NCBI GenBank assembly: GCA_947085825.1
Contig: CAMTXX010000083.1
Coordinates: 1-19,813, forward strand
Direction: 5' to 3'
DNA from: JAOUFP01 sp947085825
GTDB lineage: Bacteria; Nitrospirota; Thermodesulfovibrionia; Thermodesulfovibrionales; UBA6898
DNA length: 19,813 nt
A program made the translations under genes and the position numbers. Below, piece by piece: positions 1 to 6,973 of this stretch. The stretch's first letter is position 1; each line of letters starts with the position of its first letter. The notes beneath the pieces are model-generated. The model saw only the letters and a list, made by a program, of their open reading frames with translations. It was not told the origin of the DNA and made no database searches.

Positions 1-803
1 AGAATGATCACCGCCAGGTCCACCTCCTCCGGCACCTGCTCTACCCTGCGGTAAGAACATATGCCTTCCACAGAATCATCTTTCGGTATTACGGGAAAAA
101 CGGGACCGCTGAAACCGCCGACAAGAAGGTTTTTAAGCACCAAACCGCTCGGGGTGTCCGGGTTGGTTGAGGCGCCAATAACGGCAATACTCTTGGGATA
201 AAGGATTCTGCATACCCCTGAGGAGCAGGCGATGTGTTCTCTCTGGGCTTGTCGCTTCAAGTACTCATCCTGCTGCCTCAGGTCAAAGGTCAGCTCATAA
301 GTGCCCTCGTACTGCAGCTTGCCCGTCTGGAACCCGCTATCCTCGAATACAGCGAGCATCTTGGTATTTTCCGGCAGTACATGGGCAACAAACCGTTTGA
401 TCCTGTATTTTGGCGCGGCCGCAGCCAAATGTTCCAGGAGCGCCGTACCGATTCCCCGCAACTGAATCTTATCCTCAACAATAAAAGCGATCTCGGCGGT
501 TCGGCGATTAGGGGCAAGGAACCACCAGCCGATTGCTACAATCTTCTCGTCCTCCCCCTTATCCTTGAGCGCGCCGTAGGCAAAAACATCCGGGGGGTTG
601 TTTGCCGTAAAATAATCAAGTTCCCGTTCGCTGATATAGTTCTTCATGAACCCGAATCGCAGGTATCTCGTGAGGGGACTCAACCGATAGAAAAAGGCTT
701 TCAGCTTATCGCGGTCCACCGGGGTAATCGGTCGGATCTTGATACTCTGGCCGTCTCTCAGAATGACTCTTATTATCGAGGGTTCAATATCTATTCCCGT
801 CAT
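1..803 (-). CDS. GNAT acetyltransferase / CoA-binding (acyl-CoA synthetase-like) protein, 3' end outside the window
   Basis: The reading frame runs without a stop from ATG at 803 to the window edge: 267 codons, C-terminus missing. Residues about 20-175 form a GNAT acetyltransferase domain with the acetyl-CoA-binding motif QLRGIGTALLEHL at about 114-126. After a linker comes the start of a Rossmann CoA-binding domain of the ADP-forming acyl-CoA synthetase type (SIAVIGAS at about 205-212, then NPDTPSG). Proteins combining these domains, like the Pat/PatZ group, acetylate lysines of other proteins, often acyl-CoA synthetases. GNAT-first order is seen here; the substrate is not known. The start is supported by a G-rich Shine-Dalgarno (GGGGGATATAA before ATG). 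It is the last member of the minus-strand tadA - tRNA-Ser - GNAT run, with 102 nt between tRNA and start. Family call is firm; role is inferred. Confidence 0.85.
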   Translation of the reverse strand, partial: MTGIDIEPSIIRVILRDGQSIKIRPITPVDRDKLKAFFYRLSPLTRYLRFGFMKNYISERELDYFTANNPPDVFAYGALKDKGEDEKIVAIGWWFLAPNRRTAEIAFIVEDKIQLRGIGTALLEHLAAAAPKYRIKRFVAHVLPENTKMLAVFEDSGFQTGKLQYEGTYELTFDLRQQDEYLKRQAQREHIACSSGVCRILYPKSIAVIGASTNPDTPSGLVLKNLLVGGFSGPVFPVIPKDDSVEGICSYRRVEQVPEEVDLAVII

Positions 804-818
804 TTATATCCCCCATAG

Positions 819-850
819 GAGACTGTCGAGAAGAGTCTCGCCTTAAGGCG
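819..850. promoter_or_regulatory. Two adjacent small hairpins in the leader of the GNAT gene
   Basis: An inverted repeat with 6-bp arms (GAGACT at 819-824, AGTCTC at 834-839) abuts a 12-bp perfect palindrome (CGCCTTAAGGCG, 839-850). Both lie between the tRNA-Ser 3' end and the GNAT start at 803. There is no T-run on either strand, so a classical terminator is unlikely. They may stabilise or control the leader of the GNAT mRNA or help release the tRNA. The structure is seen; the function is a guess. Confidence 0.3.
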
Positions 851-902
851 AAGTCGCTGCCTGCGGTAAGAAGAATTGAAATTAGAAAAACTGGCAGGTA
901 TT

Positions 903-999
<97 letters not shown>

Positions 1000-1014
1000 G
1001 CAATCAAATATATC

Positions 1015-1476
1015 TTAATAACTTCTGTCTCGTCTCTCCCGGAAGAAAGCCTTGAGCAAGCCAGAGCTTTCCTCTTCCAGAACCCCTCCCCTCACCTGAA
1101 AGCTGTGGTTCAGCTTCCGTTCAGAGCCAACCTGATAGAGGGAAAGGACCGCGCCGCCTTTGGGATCCAGCGCGCCAAAAACCAGACGATCTATCCTGGC
1201 CTGGATGATGGCGCCGGTACACATCAGGCAGGGTTCCAAGGTTACGTAAAGGGTGGCGCCGGTTAGTCGGTAATTCCCTCTCCGGGCGGCAGCCTCGCGA
1301 ATCGCCAGGATCTCCGCGTGGGCAGACGGGTCGGCCAGTGCAATCGGGCGGTTGTGGGCCCGGGAGACAATCTCTCCCTCCATGACCAACAGGGCGCCCA
1401 CCGGCACCTCTCCGGCCATCAGGGCTGACTTTGCCTCCACCAGCGCAACGCGCATGAAATCTACATCAATATCCAT
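1015..1476 (-). CDS. tadA: tRNA-specific adenosine deaminase TadA
   Basis: TadA deaminates adenosine 34 to inosine in tRNA-Arg(ACG). The 153-residue product has the cytidine-deaminase-fold zinc site: H53 and catalytic E55 in SAHAEI, and C83/C86 in EPCLMC. EVPVGA near residue 23 and the C-terminal region are typical for the family, and the length fits. An upstream TTG at 1575 would add 33 residues. I prefer ATG at 1476 because the product then begins like known TadA proteins, a few residues before the first helix (DFMRVALVEAKSAL), although no clear Shine-Dalgarno precedes it. It lies just upstream of tRNA-Ser(CGA), in the same orientation. The family call is very secure; the start is fairly secure. 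Confidence 0.93.
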   Translation of the reverse strand: MDIDVDFMRVALVEAKSALMAGEVPVGALLVMEGEIVSRAHNRPIALADPSAHAEILAIREAAARRGNYRLTGATLYVTLEPCLMCTGAIIQARIDRLVFGALDPKGGAVLSLYQVGSERKLNHSFQVRGGVLEEESSGLLKAFFRERRDRSY

Positions 1477-1803
1477 TTTGTTGTCAACAGCGAATTGCCG
1501 GGGAGGAAAAGCCAACGATTCACCCCCTATTCGCGAAAAGGGCGAACTCCATCTTGTCGGAGGGACAGGCTTCAATCGGATACCTTTGACGGTTGCAATA
1601 GAGCGCGTCCATTTATCGCGTCAGCACAACCAGCGAGGAAACCTGACCTCATTCACCCCGGATTGTCAAGAAATAATCGACGAGTATTCGGGGTCGCCGT
1701 AGATCGTATCAGCGTGTGCTTGCAGTTGGAGATCGACATCGGCGTATTCCCTGATTGGCGGGGCGTGAGCTTTCGGCGGCGGTCTTGTTCTTGCCAGCCA
1801 TCC

Positions 1804-1852
1804 TTCGACAGGCTCAGGACTAGCGGCAACCGTGCATGGTGAGCCTGTCGAA
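1804..1852. repeat. Palindromic repeat with 13-bp perfect arms (CGACAGGCTCA type)
   Basis: TTCGACAGGCTCA at 1804-1816 is exactly inverted at 1840-1852, with a 23-nt loop. This is the widespread intergenic repeat whose chance translations contain VLSLSKDG and MVRQAHH. It lies in the C-terminal part of the transposase relic, between the words CNGAMRI and WLARTRPPP. Confidence 0.75.
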
Positions 1853-1886
1853 CCATGCTGCTGCTGATCCGCATGGCGCCATTGCA

Positions 1887-1908
1887 TCCCCGCTTTCGCG
1901 GGGACAAG
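1887..1908. repeat. 22-bp palindromic unit (CCCCGCTTTCGCGGGG core) inserted in a zinc-ligand motif
   Basis: Seven-bp arms TCCCCGC/GCGGGGA enclose a TTTC loop, followed by ACAAG at one end. On the minus strand the unit sits between AAG and TGC of the transposase motif CPKC. Removing exactly these 22 bases restores C-P-K-C-N-G. The core is a common intergenic repeat in proteobacterial genomes. Confidence 0.75.
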
Positions 1909-1977
1909 CTTTGGGCAGATCAAGGGATCAGCCTCGTAGATTTTTTTGAATAAGCCGCGCCCAGCTCCGCCGGAATA

Positions 1978-2016
1978 TCATTTCAGCCCCCTGTGGTTCG
2001 AGGATACAGGGAATGA
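1978..2016. repeat. Imperfect palindromic repeat (TCATT...CCCTGT/ACAGGG...AATGA)
   Basis: CCCTGT (1989-1994) pairs with ACAGGG (2006-2011), and the outer TCATT (1978-1982) pairs with AATGA (2012-2016). It lies at the internal deletion point of the transposase relic, between the N-terminal zinc region and FRRSWARL. It may belong to the same palindrome population as its neighbours. Confidence 0.5.
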
Positions 2017-2097
2017 CGTCGTCGCTGCCTTCCTTCTGCCGTTTTCCCCGGGAGACGTTGCTAAGGCCAGGAGGTATTCGTGGCAGCAGGCTTTACA

Positions 2098-2120
2098 TCC
2101 CCGATCAGGTCGAGGACAAG
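2098..2120. repeat. 23-bp palindrome-like unit inserted in the first zinc motif of the transposase relic
   Basis: On the minus strand the unit starts CTTGTCCTCG and ends ATCGGGGA. It lies between AAG and TGT, where the transposase should read R-V-K-C. It shares both ends (CTTGTCC...CGGGGA) with the unit at 1887-1908 and the same target context, AAG followed by TG. Confidence 0.6.
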
Positions 2121-2152
2121 CTTCACGCGGGCAAATCCGTTGTGCAGGTAGC

Positions 2153-2179
2153 CCCCGTATCAGGTACGGGGCAGGCTGC
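2153..2179. repeat. Short hairpin unit (CCCCGTA/TACGGGG) inserted in the transposase relic
   Basis: Perfect 7-bp arms at 2153-2159 and 2165-2171 enclose a 5-nt loop, and CAGGCTGC follows. It separates RYLD from YLHNGFARV, which adjoin or nearly adjoin in intact IS91-type transposases. The exact insertion edges are uncertain by a few bases. Confidence 0.55.
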
Positions 2180-2374
2180 ATCGAGGTAACGATAGATCAC
2201 TTGCTCGATATAGGGCCGCCAGAATCCGCATTGACGTGAAAAAAGCTCATCATATATCCTGACGAAGGTCTCAAAAAAATCCTCCACGCAGCGGCTATTT
2301 CATTTTAGTTTTGTGATATTATCGGTGTAAGTAGTCGTCAAGGCGCACCGGGGCGGACAACGGAGGAGAGACAA

Positions 2375-2575
2375 ATGAATAAGAAATACGACAGCGATGG
2401 CCAGGGTCTGGCCGATCTGGATCAGCTCATCGCGGAGATCACGGTCGATAGCAGCGATGAAGACGAACAACTCTGGGCGTTCCGGCAGACTTTCGAGGAT
2501 GACGTCTCCGTGCCTTCCAATTTAGCCAGAATATCAAGGCGGGTGTTGAATTCGTCCTCCCGGCCCTCCAGATAA
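2375..2575 (+). pseudogene. N-terminal stump of a small acidic protein, possibly CcbP-like (calcium-binding)
   Basis: The gene has a good start: GGAGGAGAGACAA before ATG at 2375, with an extended -10-like TGATATTAT at 2314-2322. The first 44 residues are acidic and look like real protein (ADLDQLIAEITVD, then DEDEQLWAFRQTFEDDV). They resemble the beginning of CcbP-type calcium-binding proteins (EI-VD-x-DE-x-E...ED-x-x-x-P), a weak match from memory. From about 2506 the frame runs antisense through the DUF47 gene, so the last 22 residues are a chance read-through. A family member would be about 120 residues or longer, so this is probably a dead 5' fragment, although it may still be transcribed. 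Confidence 0.5.
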
Positions 2576-2679
2576 AACTTTACCCCCTGAGAGAAAAGCA
2601 GCCCACCGCGGATGATCATGTCGAGGTAGATATCGATCTCCCCTTCCAGGTCCTTGTTTTTGAGTAGATCAAGTTTCAA
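2506..2679 (-). pseudogene. N-terminal stump of a DUF47/PhoU-like phosphate-transport accessory protein
   Basis: From TTG at 2679 the first 58 residues read like a DUF47 protein: LEGEIDIYLDMIIRGG, LFSQGVKFYLEGREDEF, RLDILAKLEGTE. DUF47 proteins are PhoU-like helical proteins of about 210-230 residues, usually next to PiT phosphate transporters. Homology stops at about 2506, exactly where the plus-strand acidic ORF begins its real coding. The minus frame then continues antisense through that ORF to a stop at 2422. A deletion or rearrangement has therefore joined two truncated genes tail to tail. An AGGA precedes the TTG. No PiT gene is visible nearby. Confidence 0.65.
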
Positions 2680-2709
2680 TTTCGTCCTAATCTATCCTGG
2701 GCGTCGTCC

Positions 2710-3206
2710 TCACGCCAGAAGCTCCGTGATGAGCGGGGAGATAAAATACACGAGGATGAAAAGCCCGATTCCGACCCCGATGGCCCTTTTGAGGGAGAGG
2801 GGAATGGCGTTCATCACCGACTCCCGGAGGCCCGTAATTACAAGGAGGGTGATGAATCTCCCTGGATGAAGATGACCCCCATGGCGGCCTGCCAGGGAAG
2901 CTTCATGCCAACGATAAACTGAAAGGCGACCACGGCGTTTAGTCCCATCCCCGAGGCCAGGGCAAACGGATAGTTCGTCAAAAGGCCCATCGCAATCGAA
3001 AGCAGACCCGCAGCCAGGCAGGTGGCTGCCAAGGTAGGCGCAAAGCCCGGCCCCAGATCCTTCAGATCGGGAATGCCGGCGAAATTGAGAATGGCGGGAT
3101 TCACGAAGATGATATAGGCCATGGTCATGAAGGCGGTCAGCCCGGCAATGATCTCCGTCTTTACGGTAGTCTTGTTTTCGCTTAACTTGAATAATCTCTC
3201 CAACAT
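2710..3206 (-). pseudogene. NCS2/AzgA-type purine permease, frameshifted and C-terminally truncated
   Basis: From ATG at 3206 (GGGGG before it) the frame encodes the start of an AzgA-type adenine/guanine/hypoxanthine permease: MLERLFKL, EIIAGLTAFMTMAYIIFVNP, GLLTNYPFALASGMGLNAV. At about 2857-2863, after GVIFIQG, the frame shifts. The sequence continues in another frame with FITLLVITGLRESVMNAIPL and SLKRAIGVGIGLFI, then an atypical tail and a TGA at 2710. Intact relatives have about 430-450 residues and 12-14 membrane segments; only about a third remains. The gene has at least two lesions (frameshift, loss of the C-terminal two thirds) and is almost certainly dead. The DUF47 stump follows 30 nt downstream on the same strand. 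Confidence 0.8.
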
Positions 3207-3319
3207 ATTCCCCCATTACTGAAAGCTATTCAGCCAAAAACAGGACGTCGGGGGGTGATAGTACAAGCGCCGGATAAAAGCAACAGCAAAATAGTCCTAA
3301 CCTCAGCAGATAATTTCTA

Positions 3320-3347
3320 TTTACGCTTGTTATCATGATGTTATAAA
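3320..3347 (+). promoter_or_regulatory. Possible sigma-70 promoter of the SDR gene
   Basis: TTTACG at 3320-3325 and TATAAA at 3342-3347 are separated by 16 nt, ending 34 nt before the ATG of the SDR/DUF2867 gene. The -35 is weak and the -10 is good. The call comes from sequence inspection only. Confidence 0.35.
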
Positions 3348-3381
3348 GTACGCCGAAAGATGGGTAAAGGAGGTGCTGGAA

Positions 3382-4923
3382 ATGTCAGCCATTCTCTCTG
3401 ATAACAGCTCCACCCTTCCGTTCCGGGAAGAAAACAACCTTTTCTGTCATGATTTGCCCTCCACGCCCTTGGCCGGAATGGGGAAGGTTTTGGTCACCGG
3501 CGCCACCGGTTATATCGGGGGACGATTGGTCCCAGAACTGTTAGCCCGGGGGTATAAGGTGAGGGTTATGGTCAGGGCTCCTTCTCCGGCATACGAGGAG
3601 TTATGGCCCGAGGTTGAGATTATCGCGGCCGACGCCCACCAATTAGATCAGCTTAGAAGTGCTTTAAATGGCATAGATACGGCGTATTATCTGATCCATT
3701 CCCTACTGTTGGGAAGCAAGGAATTTGCCGCAGCCGATGTCCAGGCGGCGGTTAACTTCAGGATAGCAGCGGAAGAAAACCGCGTCAAACGGATCATTTA
3801 CCTAGGGGGGCTGGGCGATACCCACTCGAAACTATCGTCTCACCTGCGAAGTCGGATCCAAGTGGCGGAGGAATTAAAAAAAGGGAAGGTTCCCGTGACG
3901 ATTCTGCGGGCGGCCATCATCATTGGCTCCGGCAGCGCTTCCTATGAGATTATTCAGCATCTGGTAAAAAACCTCCCCGTAATTCCAATTCCCCGCTGGG
4001 CAATTAACAAATGTCAGCCCATCGGCATCCGCGATGTGATTAAATATCTCGTCGGGGTATTGGAGATTCTGGAAACATCAGGCCAGTCTTTTGACATCGG
4101 GGGAAAGGATGTCTTGAGTTATTACGAAATGTTAAAGATCCGGGCAGAGCTGTTGAATAAAAAAAGAATTTTTCTCCCATTTATTTCCTTTATTCCCCTT
4201 TATTCTTTTGTGGGCGGTCTCATTACCCCGATTCCCGCCCCCATTACGCGCTCCCTGATGGAAGGACTAAAAAACGAGGTGGTCTGCCAGAACAATACGA
4301 TTCGGCAATACCTCCCCTTTGAACCCTTGACCTATAAAGAGGCCATCATCCGCGCCATGAACCGGGAAGAGCAGGACCGGATTTATACCCGTTGGTCCGA
4401 TGCCTATCCACCGGCCCATGAATTGGCCATAAAGATGCACGAACTTAAAGATGTTCCCATTTATACGAGTAACTATAGCCTCCGGACGAAAAAAGAAGCG
4501 TCCGCGTTATTCCGGTGTATCTGCACCATCGGCGGAAAGGAGGGCTGGTTTTCCCACAATTGGATCTGGCAGTTGCGGGGGATCATAGATAGAATATTGC
4601 TGGGAGTCGGGTCCGCCCGGGGAAGAAAAAGCCAAAGCACGCTCAGGATAAATGACGTAATCGGTTTTTGGCGGGTGGAAGACCTGCAAGGCAATATTCG
4701 CCTCCTGCTCCGCGCGGAGATGAAAATGCCGGGGAAAGCCTGGCTGGAATTCAGGATTCAGGAGGAAGAAAACGCCAGGAGGCTTCACATAACCGCCTAT
4801 TATCAGGCCGAGGGGTTATCAGGCAAAATTTACTGGTATGCCTTTTTACCTTTTCATAAATTTCTTTTCAGTGATCTGATCAGGCAGATCGAGGAGAGAA
4901 GTGTTTCTTCGGTGACGAACTAA
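3382..4923 (+). CDS. NAD(P)-binding SDR-family protein with C-terminal DUF2867 domain
   Basis: The 513-residue product starts with a 33-residue extension, followed by an atypical short-chain dehydrogenase/epimerase Rossmann fold. The nucleotide-binding motif TGATGYIGGRL is at about 39-49, with further conserved stretches IDTAYYLIHS and VKRIIYLGGL. From about residue 360 a DUF2867 domain follows (FSHNWIWQLRGIID, VIGFWRVEDL, AWLEFRI, YYQAEGLSGKIYW). This SDR-plus-DUF2867 layout is common in proteobacteria; its substrate is unknown. The start is ATG at 3382, because AGGAGG at 3368-3373 is 8 nt upstream; a GTG at 3373 overlaps that site. It stands alone in its orientation, between the graveyard region and the S23 relic. 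There is no complete catalytic YxxxK near the nucleotide-binding half, as usual for atypical SDRs. Confidence 0.9.
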   Translation: MSAILSDNSSTLPFREENNLFCHDLPSTPLAGMGKVLVTGATGYIGGRLVPELLARGYKVRVMVRAPSPAYEELWPEVEIIAADAHQLDQLRSALNGIDTAYYLIHSLLLGSKEFAAADVQAAVNFRIAAEENRVKRIIYLGGLGDTHSKLSSHLRSRIQVAEELKKGKVPVTILRAAIIIGSGSASYEIIQHLVKNLPVIPIPRWAINKCQPIGIRDVIKYLVGVLEILETSGQSFDIGGKDVLSYYEMLKIRAELLNKKRIFLPFISFIPLYSFVGGLITPIPAPITRSLMEGLKNEVVCQNNTIRQYLPFEPLTYKEAIIRAMNREEQDRIYTRWSDAYPPAHELAIKMHELKDVPIYTSNYSLRTKKEASALFRCICTIGGKEGWFSHNWIWQLRGIIDRILLGVGSARGRKSQSTLRINDVIGFWRVEDLQGNIRLLLRAEMKMPGKAWLEFRIQEEENARRLHITAYYQAEGLSGKIYWYAFLPFHKFLFSDLIRQIEERSVSSVTN

Positions 4924-5075
4924 AATAGTAACTGCTCAGGCGTTTCGGCTGAAGGCTGGCAACTGCTCAGGAGCCAGAATTCCGAATAGATGCAATGATA
5001 CGTGGATAAAACAAACTGCTGTGCCTTTTGCCATACAATCAAGTCTCGAAAATCCTTAGCGGGCTTTCTTTCCAT
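4920..5075 (-). pseudogene. Relic of a four-helix-bundle (S23, 23S rRNA intervening-sequence type) protein
   Basis: From ATG at 5075 the first 25 or so residues (MERKPAKDF, RDLIVWQKAQQFVLSTY) match the usual start of S23-type four-helix-bundle proteins, which are about 120 residues long. After HCIYSEF the frame enters repeat sequence and stops at 4920, overlapping the SDR stop codon. Only the first helix and part of the second remain, so the gene is dead. Both ends meet inverted copies of a CTCCTG-type repeat (4968-4982 and 5074-5106). The call rests on one short but characteristic motif. Confidence 0.55.
4968..4982. repeat. Left, inverted copy of the CTCCTGGCTCC-type repeat
   Basis: CAGGAGCCAGAATTC is the reverse complement, with one mismatch in the overlapping 13 bases, of the start of the repeat at 5074. 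The decamer ACTGCTCAGG just before it occurs twice, at 4931-4940 and 4962-4971. Confidence 0.5.
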
Positions 5076-5078
5076 TCT

Positions 5079-5106
5079 GACTCCTGGCTCCTGGCTCCTG
5101 ACTCCT
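5079..5106. repeat. Four tandem 7-bp units (GRCTCCT)
   Basis: GACTCCT, GGCTCCT, GGCTCCT and GACTCCT follow each other without gaps. Read on the minus strand they give the chance peptide SQEPG often seen upstream of S23-type genes. They lie directly upstream of the S23 relic start at 5075. Confidence 0.75.
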
Positions 5107-5176
5107 GAATACCTGAATAGTTCCATCTGATTTATCCTCCCAAGCCTTGAGCCTATCTACCTGAGTAGTTGCCTGC

Positions 5177-6928
5177 TTACGCACCGCACACTCGGTCGCG
5201 GCCGGCGTGTTTGGCATTATAGAGGGCATTGTCGGCTTTTTGGAGCAAGTCACTGGCTCCGGTGAGATCCTCCGGAAAAGCCGCCACCCCCAGGCTGATA
5301 GTCAGTCGTCCGCCCGGCTGGGTCTCGGCATGGGCAAATTGATTTCTTCCCATCCCCGTCCGGATCCGCTCGGCCATTTCCATCCCGGCAGCCTTTGAGG
5401 TTTCAGGCATGATGATCAGAAACTCCTCGCCACCGTAGCGCGCGACAAAATCGGTCTCACGCGCCTGGGCTTGCAATAGTCCGGCGACTTGACGCAGGAT
5501 CACATCGCCCTGGGGATGGCCGTGGGTGTCGTTATATTGCTTAAAGTAATCAATGTCCGCCATGATCAGTGATAGTGGATGATGGTATCGCTGGGCGCGC
5601 CGTAATTCCTCCTGCAACCTCTCTTCCAGCGCGCGGCGATTGTGAAGACCGGTCAGCGCATCTGTTATCGAGAGGCGCTGCGTCTCCCCGTAGAGCCGGG
5701 CGTTCTCGATGGCAACTCCCACCTGGTGGCCGACGGCCTGGAGCAACGCCACCTCCTCCGGCGTAAACTGATGACGGACGGCGCTCCCCGTGCCCAAAAC
5801 GCCTACCACCCGGCCCTTGGCGCGCAGCGGCGCCACGGCCAGCGACTTCAGACCCTCAATCATGACCAGCGCGCGGGGATCGGTGGCCGGGTTCTCCACC
5901 ACCAGGGGCTCCCCCGACTCGGCCACCCATCCAGCAAAGCTCTCGCCGCGCTTGAGGCGGGTCAGTTTCTCCACCGCCTGGGCCGGCAGACCGTAGGAGG
6001 CGGACAGGACCAACTCGTCCGTCTGGTCATCCCACAGGTGGATCGCGCCAAACTCGGTTCCGGTGAGTTGGCAGACTTTCTCCAGGGCTCTCTGCATGAT
6101 CTCCTTCAGGTCGAGGGATTGGCTTACCGTGGCCGCCACGTCATTCAAAGCCGCCAGGTCCCGAGTCTTGGCGGCGAGGCGTTGCATCATGCGGTCAAAA
6201 GATGCGGCCAGTTCCCCGATCTCGTCCCCGGTGACCAGGTTCACCCGCCGGTTGAGGTCCCCCTCACCGATGGACTTGGTGACCTGTAAGAAGCGGCTCA
6301 AGGGCCGAAGGACCATCAGATACGCGAGGCCGATAGCCGCCCCGATGACTCCGACCATAGTCGCCAGCGCCCAAAGGAAGAGTTCCTCCAATGTGGCTGC
6401 CACCTGCCGATCGGCAGCGGCCAGAGAAAAGTCTGTGATCACCTTGCCCAGCACTCGCCCCTGATGGCAGCCCTGGCAGCGGGGCCCATTGAGGGAAGGC
6501 CTGGCCACCCGCAGAATGCGCTCCCCATTCCGGGAGGGCAAAATAAGCGTTTGCGGCCTTTCGGTGAGAGGGCGGTCGTGGCACGCCCGGCAGGTGGGAT
6601 CGTCCATAGAAAGGATGCCGCCTACGTCCCCGGCAGCCGCGGAGTGTTTGATCTCTCCCCGCTTGTTGAGGACGACCACACCCTTGATTCCCTCGCGGTG
6701 ATCAATGGCCCGGAGTACGCTGTCCATCTCGGTCGGGTCTCGGGAGATCATGGCATTCTCCAGACCGGCCTCGGCCACGTTGCTTACGTGGATGGCAAAG
6801 TTACGGTAGTCTTCCACCATTCGGTGGCGGGCATTAATGGTCAGCAACAGCAGGGACAAGCCCATGATAACCGTCAGAATACCTGCCAGGCCCAAAGCCA
6901 GCTTCATTCGCAACGTCCAGCGCATCAT
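5177..6928 (-). CDS. Membrane diguanylate cyclase with periplasmic CxxCH motifs, HAMP, GAF and GGDEF domains
   Basis: About 583 residues. A membrane segment (8-30) is followed by a periplasmic sensor region with two c-type haem motifs, CRACH (113-117) and CQGCH (151-155). A second membrane segment (182-207), HAMP (205-255), GAF (265-412) and GGDEF (420-580) follow. The active-site loop is GGEEF (499-503), and an intact inhibitory RxxD site (RETD, 490-493) lies five residues upstream, so the enzyme should make c-di-GMP from two GTP with product inhibition. The likely input is redox state or a haem ligand (inference). GTG at 6955 and ATGs at 6928 and 6925 are possible starts; GGGGAGG directly before 6928 favours the ATG pair, and 6925 may be used. 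It lies 45 nt after the lipoprotein gene, so co-transcription with the MCE cluster is plausible. Confidence 0.9.
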   Translation of the reverse strand: MMRWTLRMKLALGLAGILTVIMGLSLLLLTINARHRMVEDYRNFAIHVSNVAEAGLENAMISRDPTEMDSVLRAIDHREGIKGVVVLNKRGEIKHSAAAGDVGGILSMDDPTCRACHDRPLTERPQTLILPSRNGERILRVARPSLNGPRCQGCHQGRVLGKVITDFSLAAADRQVAATLEELFLWALATMVGVIGAAIGLAYLMVLRPLSRFLQVTKSIGEGDLNRRVNLVTGDEIGELAASFDRMMQRLAAKTRDLAALNDVAATVSQSLDLKEIMQRALEKVCQLTGTEFGAIHLWDDQTDELVLSASYGLPAQAVEKLTRLKRGESFAGWVAESGEPLVVENPATDPRALVMIEGLKSLAVAPLRAKGRVVGVLGTGSAVRHQFTPEEVALLQAVGHQVGVAIENARLYGETQRLSITDALTGLHNRRALEERLQEELRRAQRYHHPLSLIMADIDYFKQYNDTHGHPQGDVILRQVAGLLQAQARETDFVARYGGEEFLIIMPETSKAAGMEMAERIRTGMGRNQFAHAETQPGGRLTISLGVAAFPEDLTGASDLLQKADNALYNAKHAGRDRVCGA

Positions 6929-6973
6929 CCTCCCCTTTTCCGACCCCCGACCCACCCCAAGGGGCAGGTTGTT

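Larger units (their letters stand above)
1666..2287 (-). pseudogene. Relic of an IS91-family (Y2/HUH) transposase, internally deleted and repeat-invaded
   Basis: Broken reading frames on the minus strand spell the two ends of an IS91-type transposase. From about 2287 comes the N-terminal zinc-binding region: VEDFFETFVRIYDELF, CGFWRPYIEQVIYRYLD, then after two interruptions YLHNGFARVK and CKACCHEYLLA. The central HUH catalytic part is missing. The C-terminal part resumes at about 1975 with FRRSWARLIQK, a one-base frameshift in a seven-A run (1941-1947), then IYEADPLICPK, CNGAMRI, and WLARTRPPPKAHAPP to DPEYSSIIS and a stop at 1666. Short palindromic units sit between the conserved words at 1804-1852, 1887-1908, 1978-2016, 2098-2120 and 2153-2179. 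The product cannot be functional. This relic accounts for most of the long stretch between tadA and 2375; in 1477-1665 I see nothing beyond a possible tadA leader. The family assignment rests on remembered motif wording. Confidence 0.8.

Noticed and set aside
1653..1907. Small protein-coding gene with VLSLSKDG and MVRQAHH words
   Set aside because: These words are translations of the 13-bp-arm palindromic repeat; the surrounding sequence is the transposase relic in another frame.
5056..5253. 65-codon minus-strand ORF with SQEPGARSQN
   Set aside because: It overlaps the 3' end of the GGDEF gene in another frame and otherwise translates the 7-bp tandem repeat.
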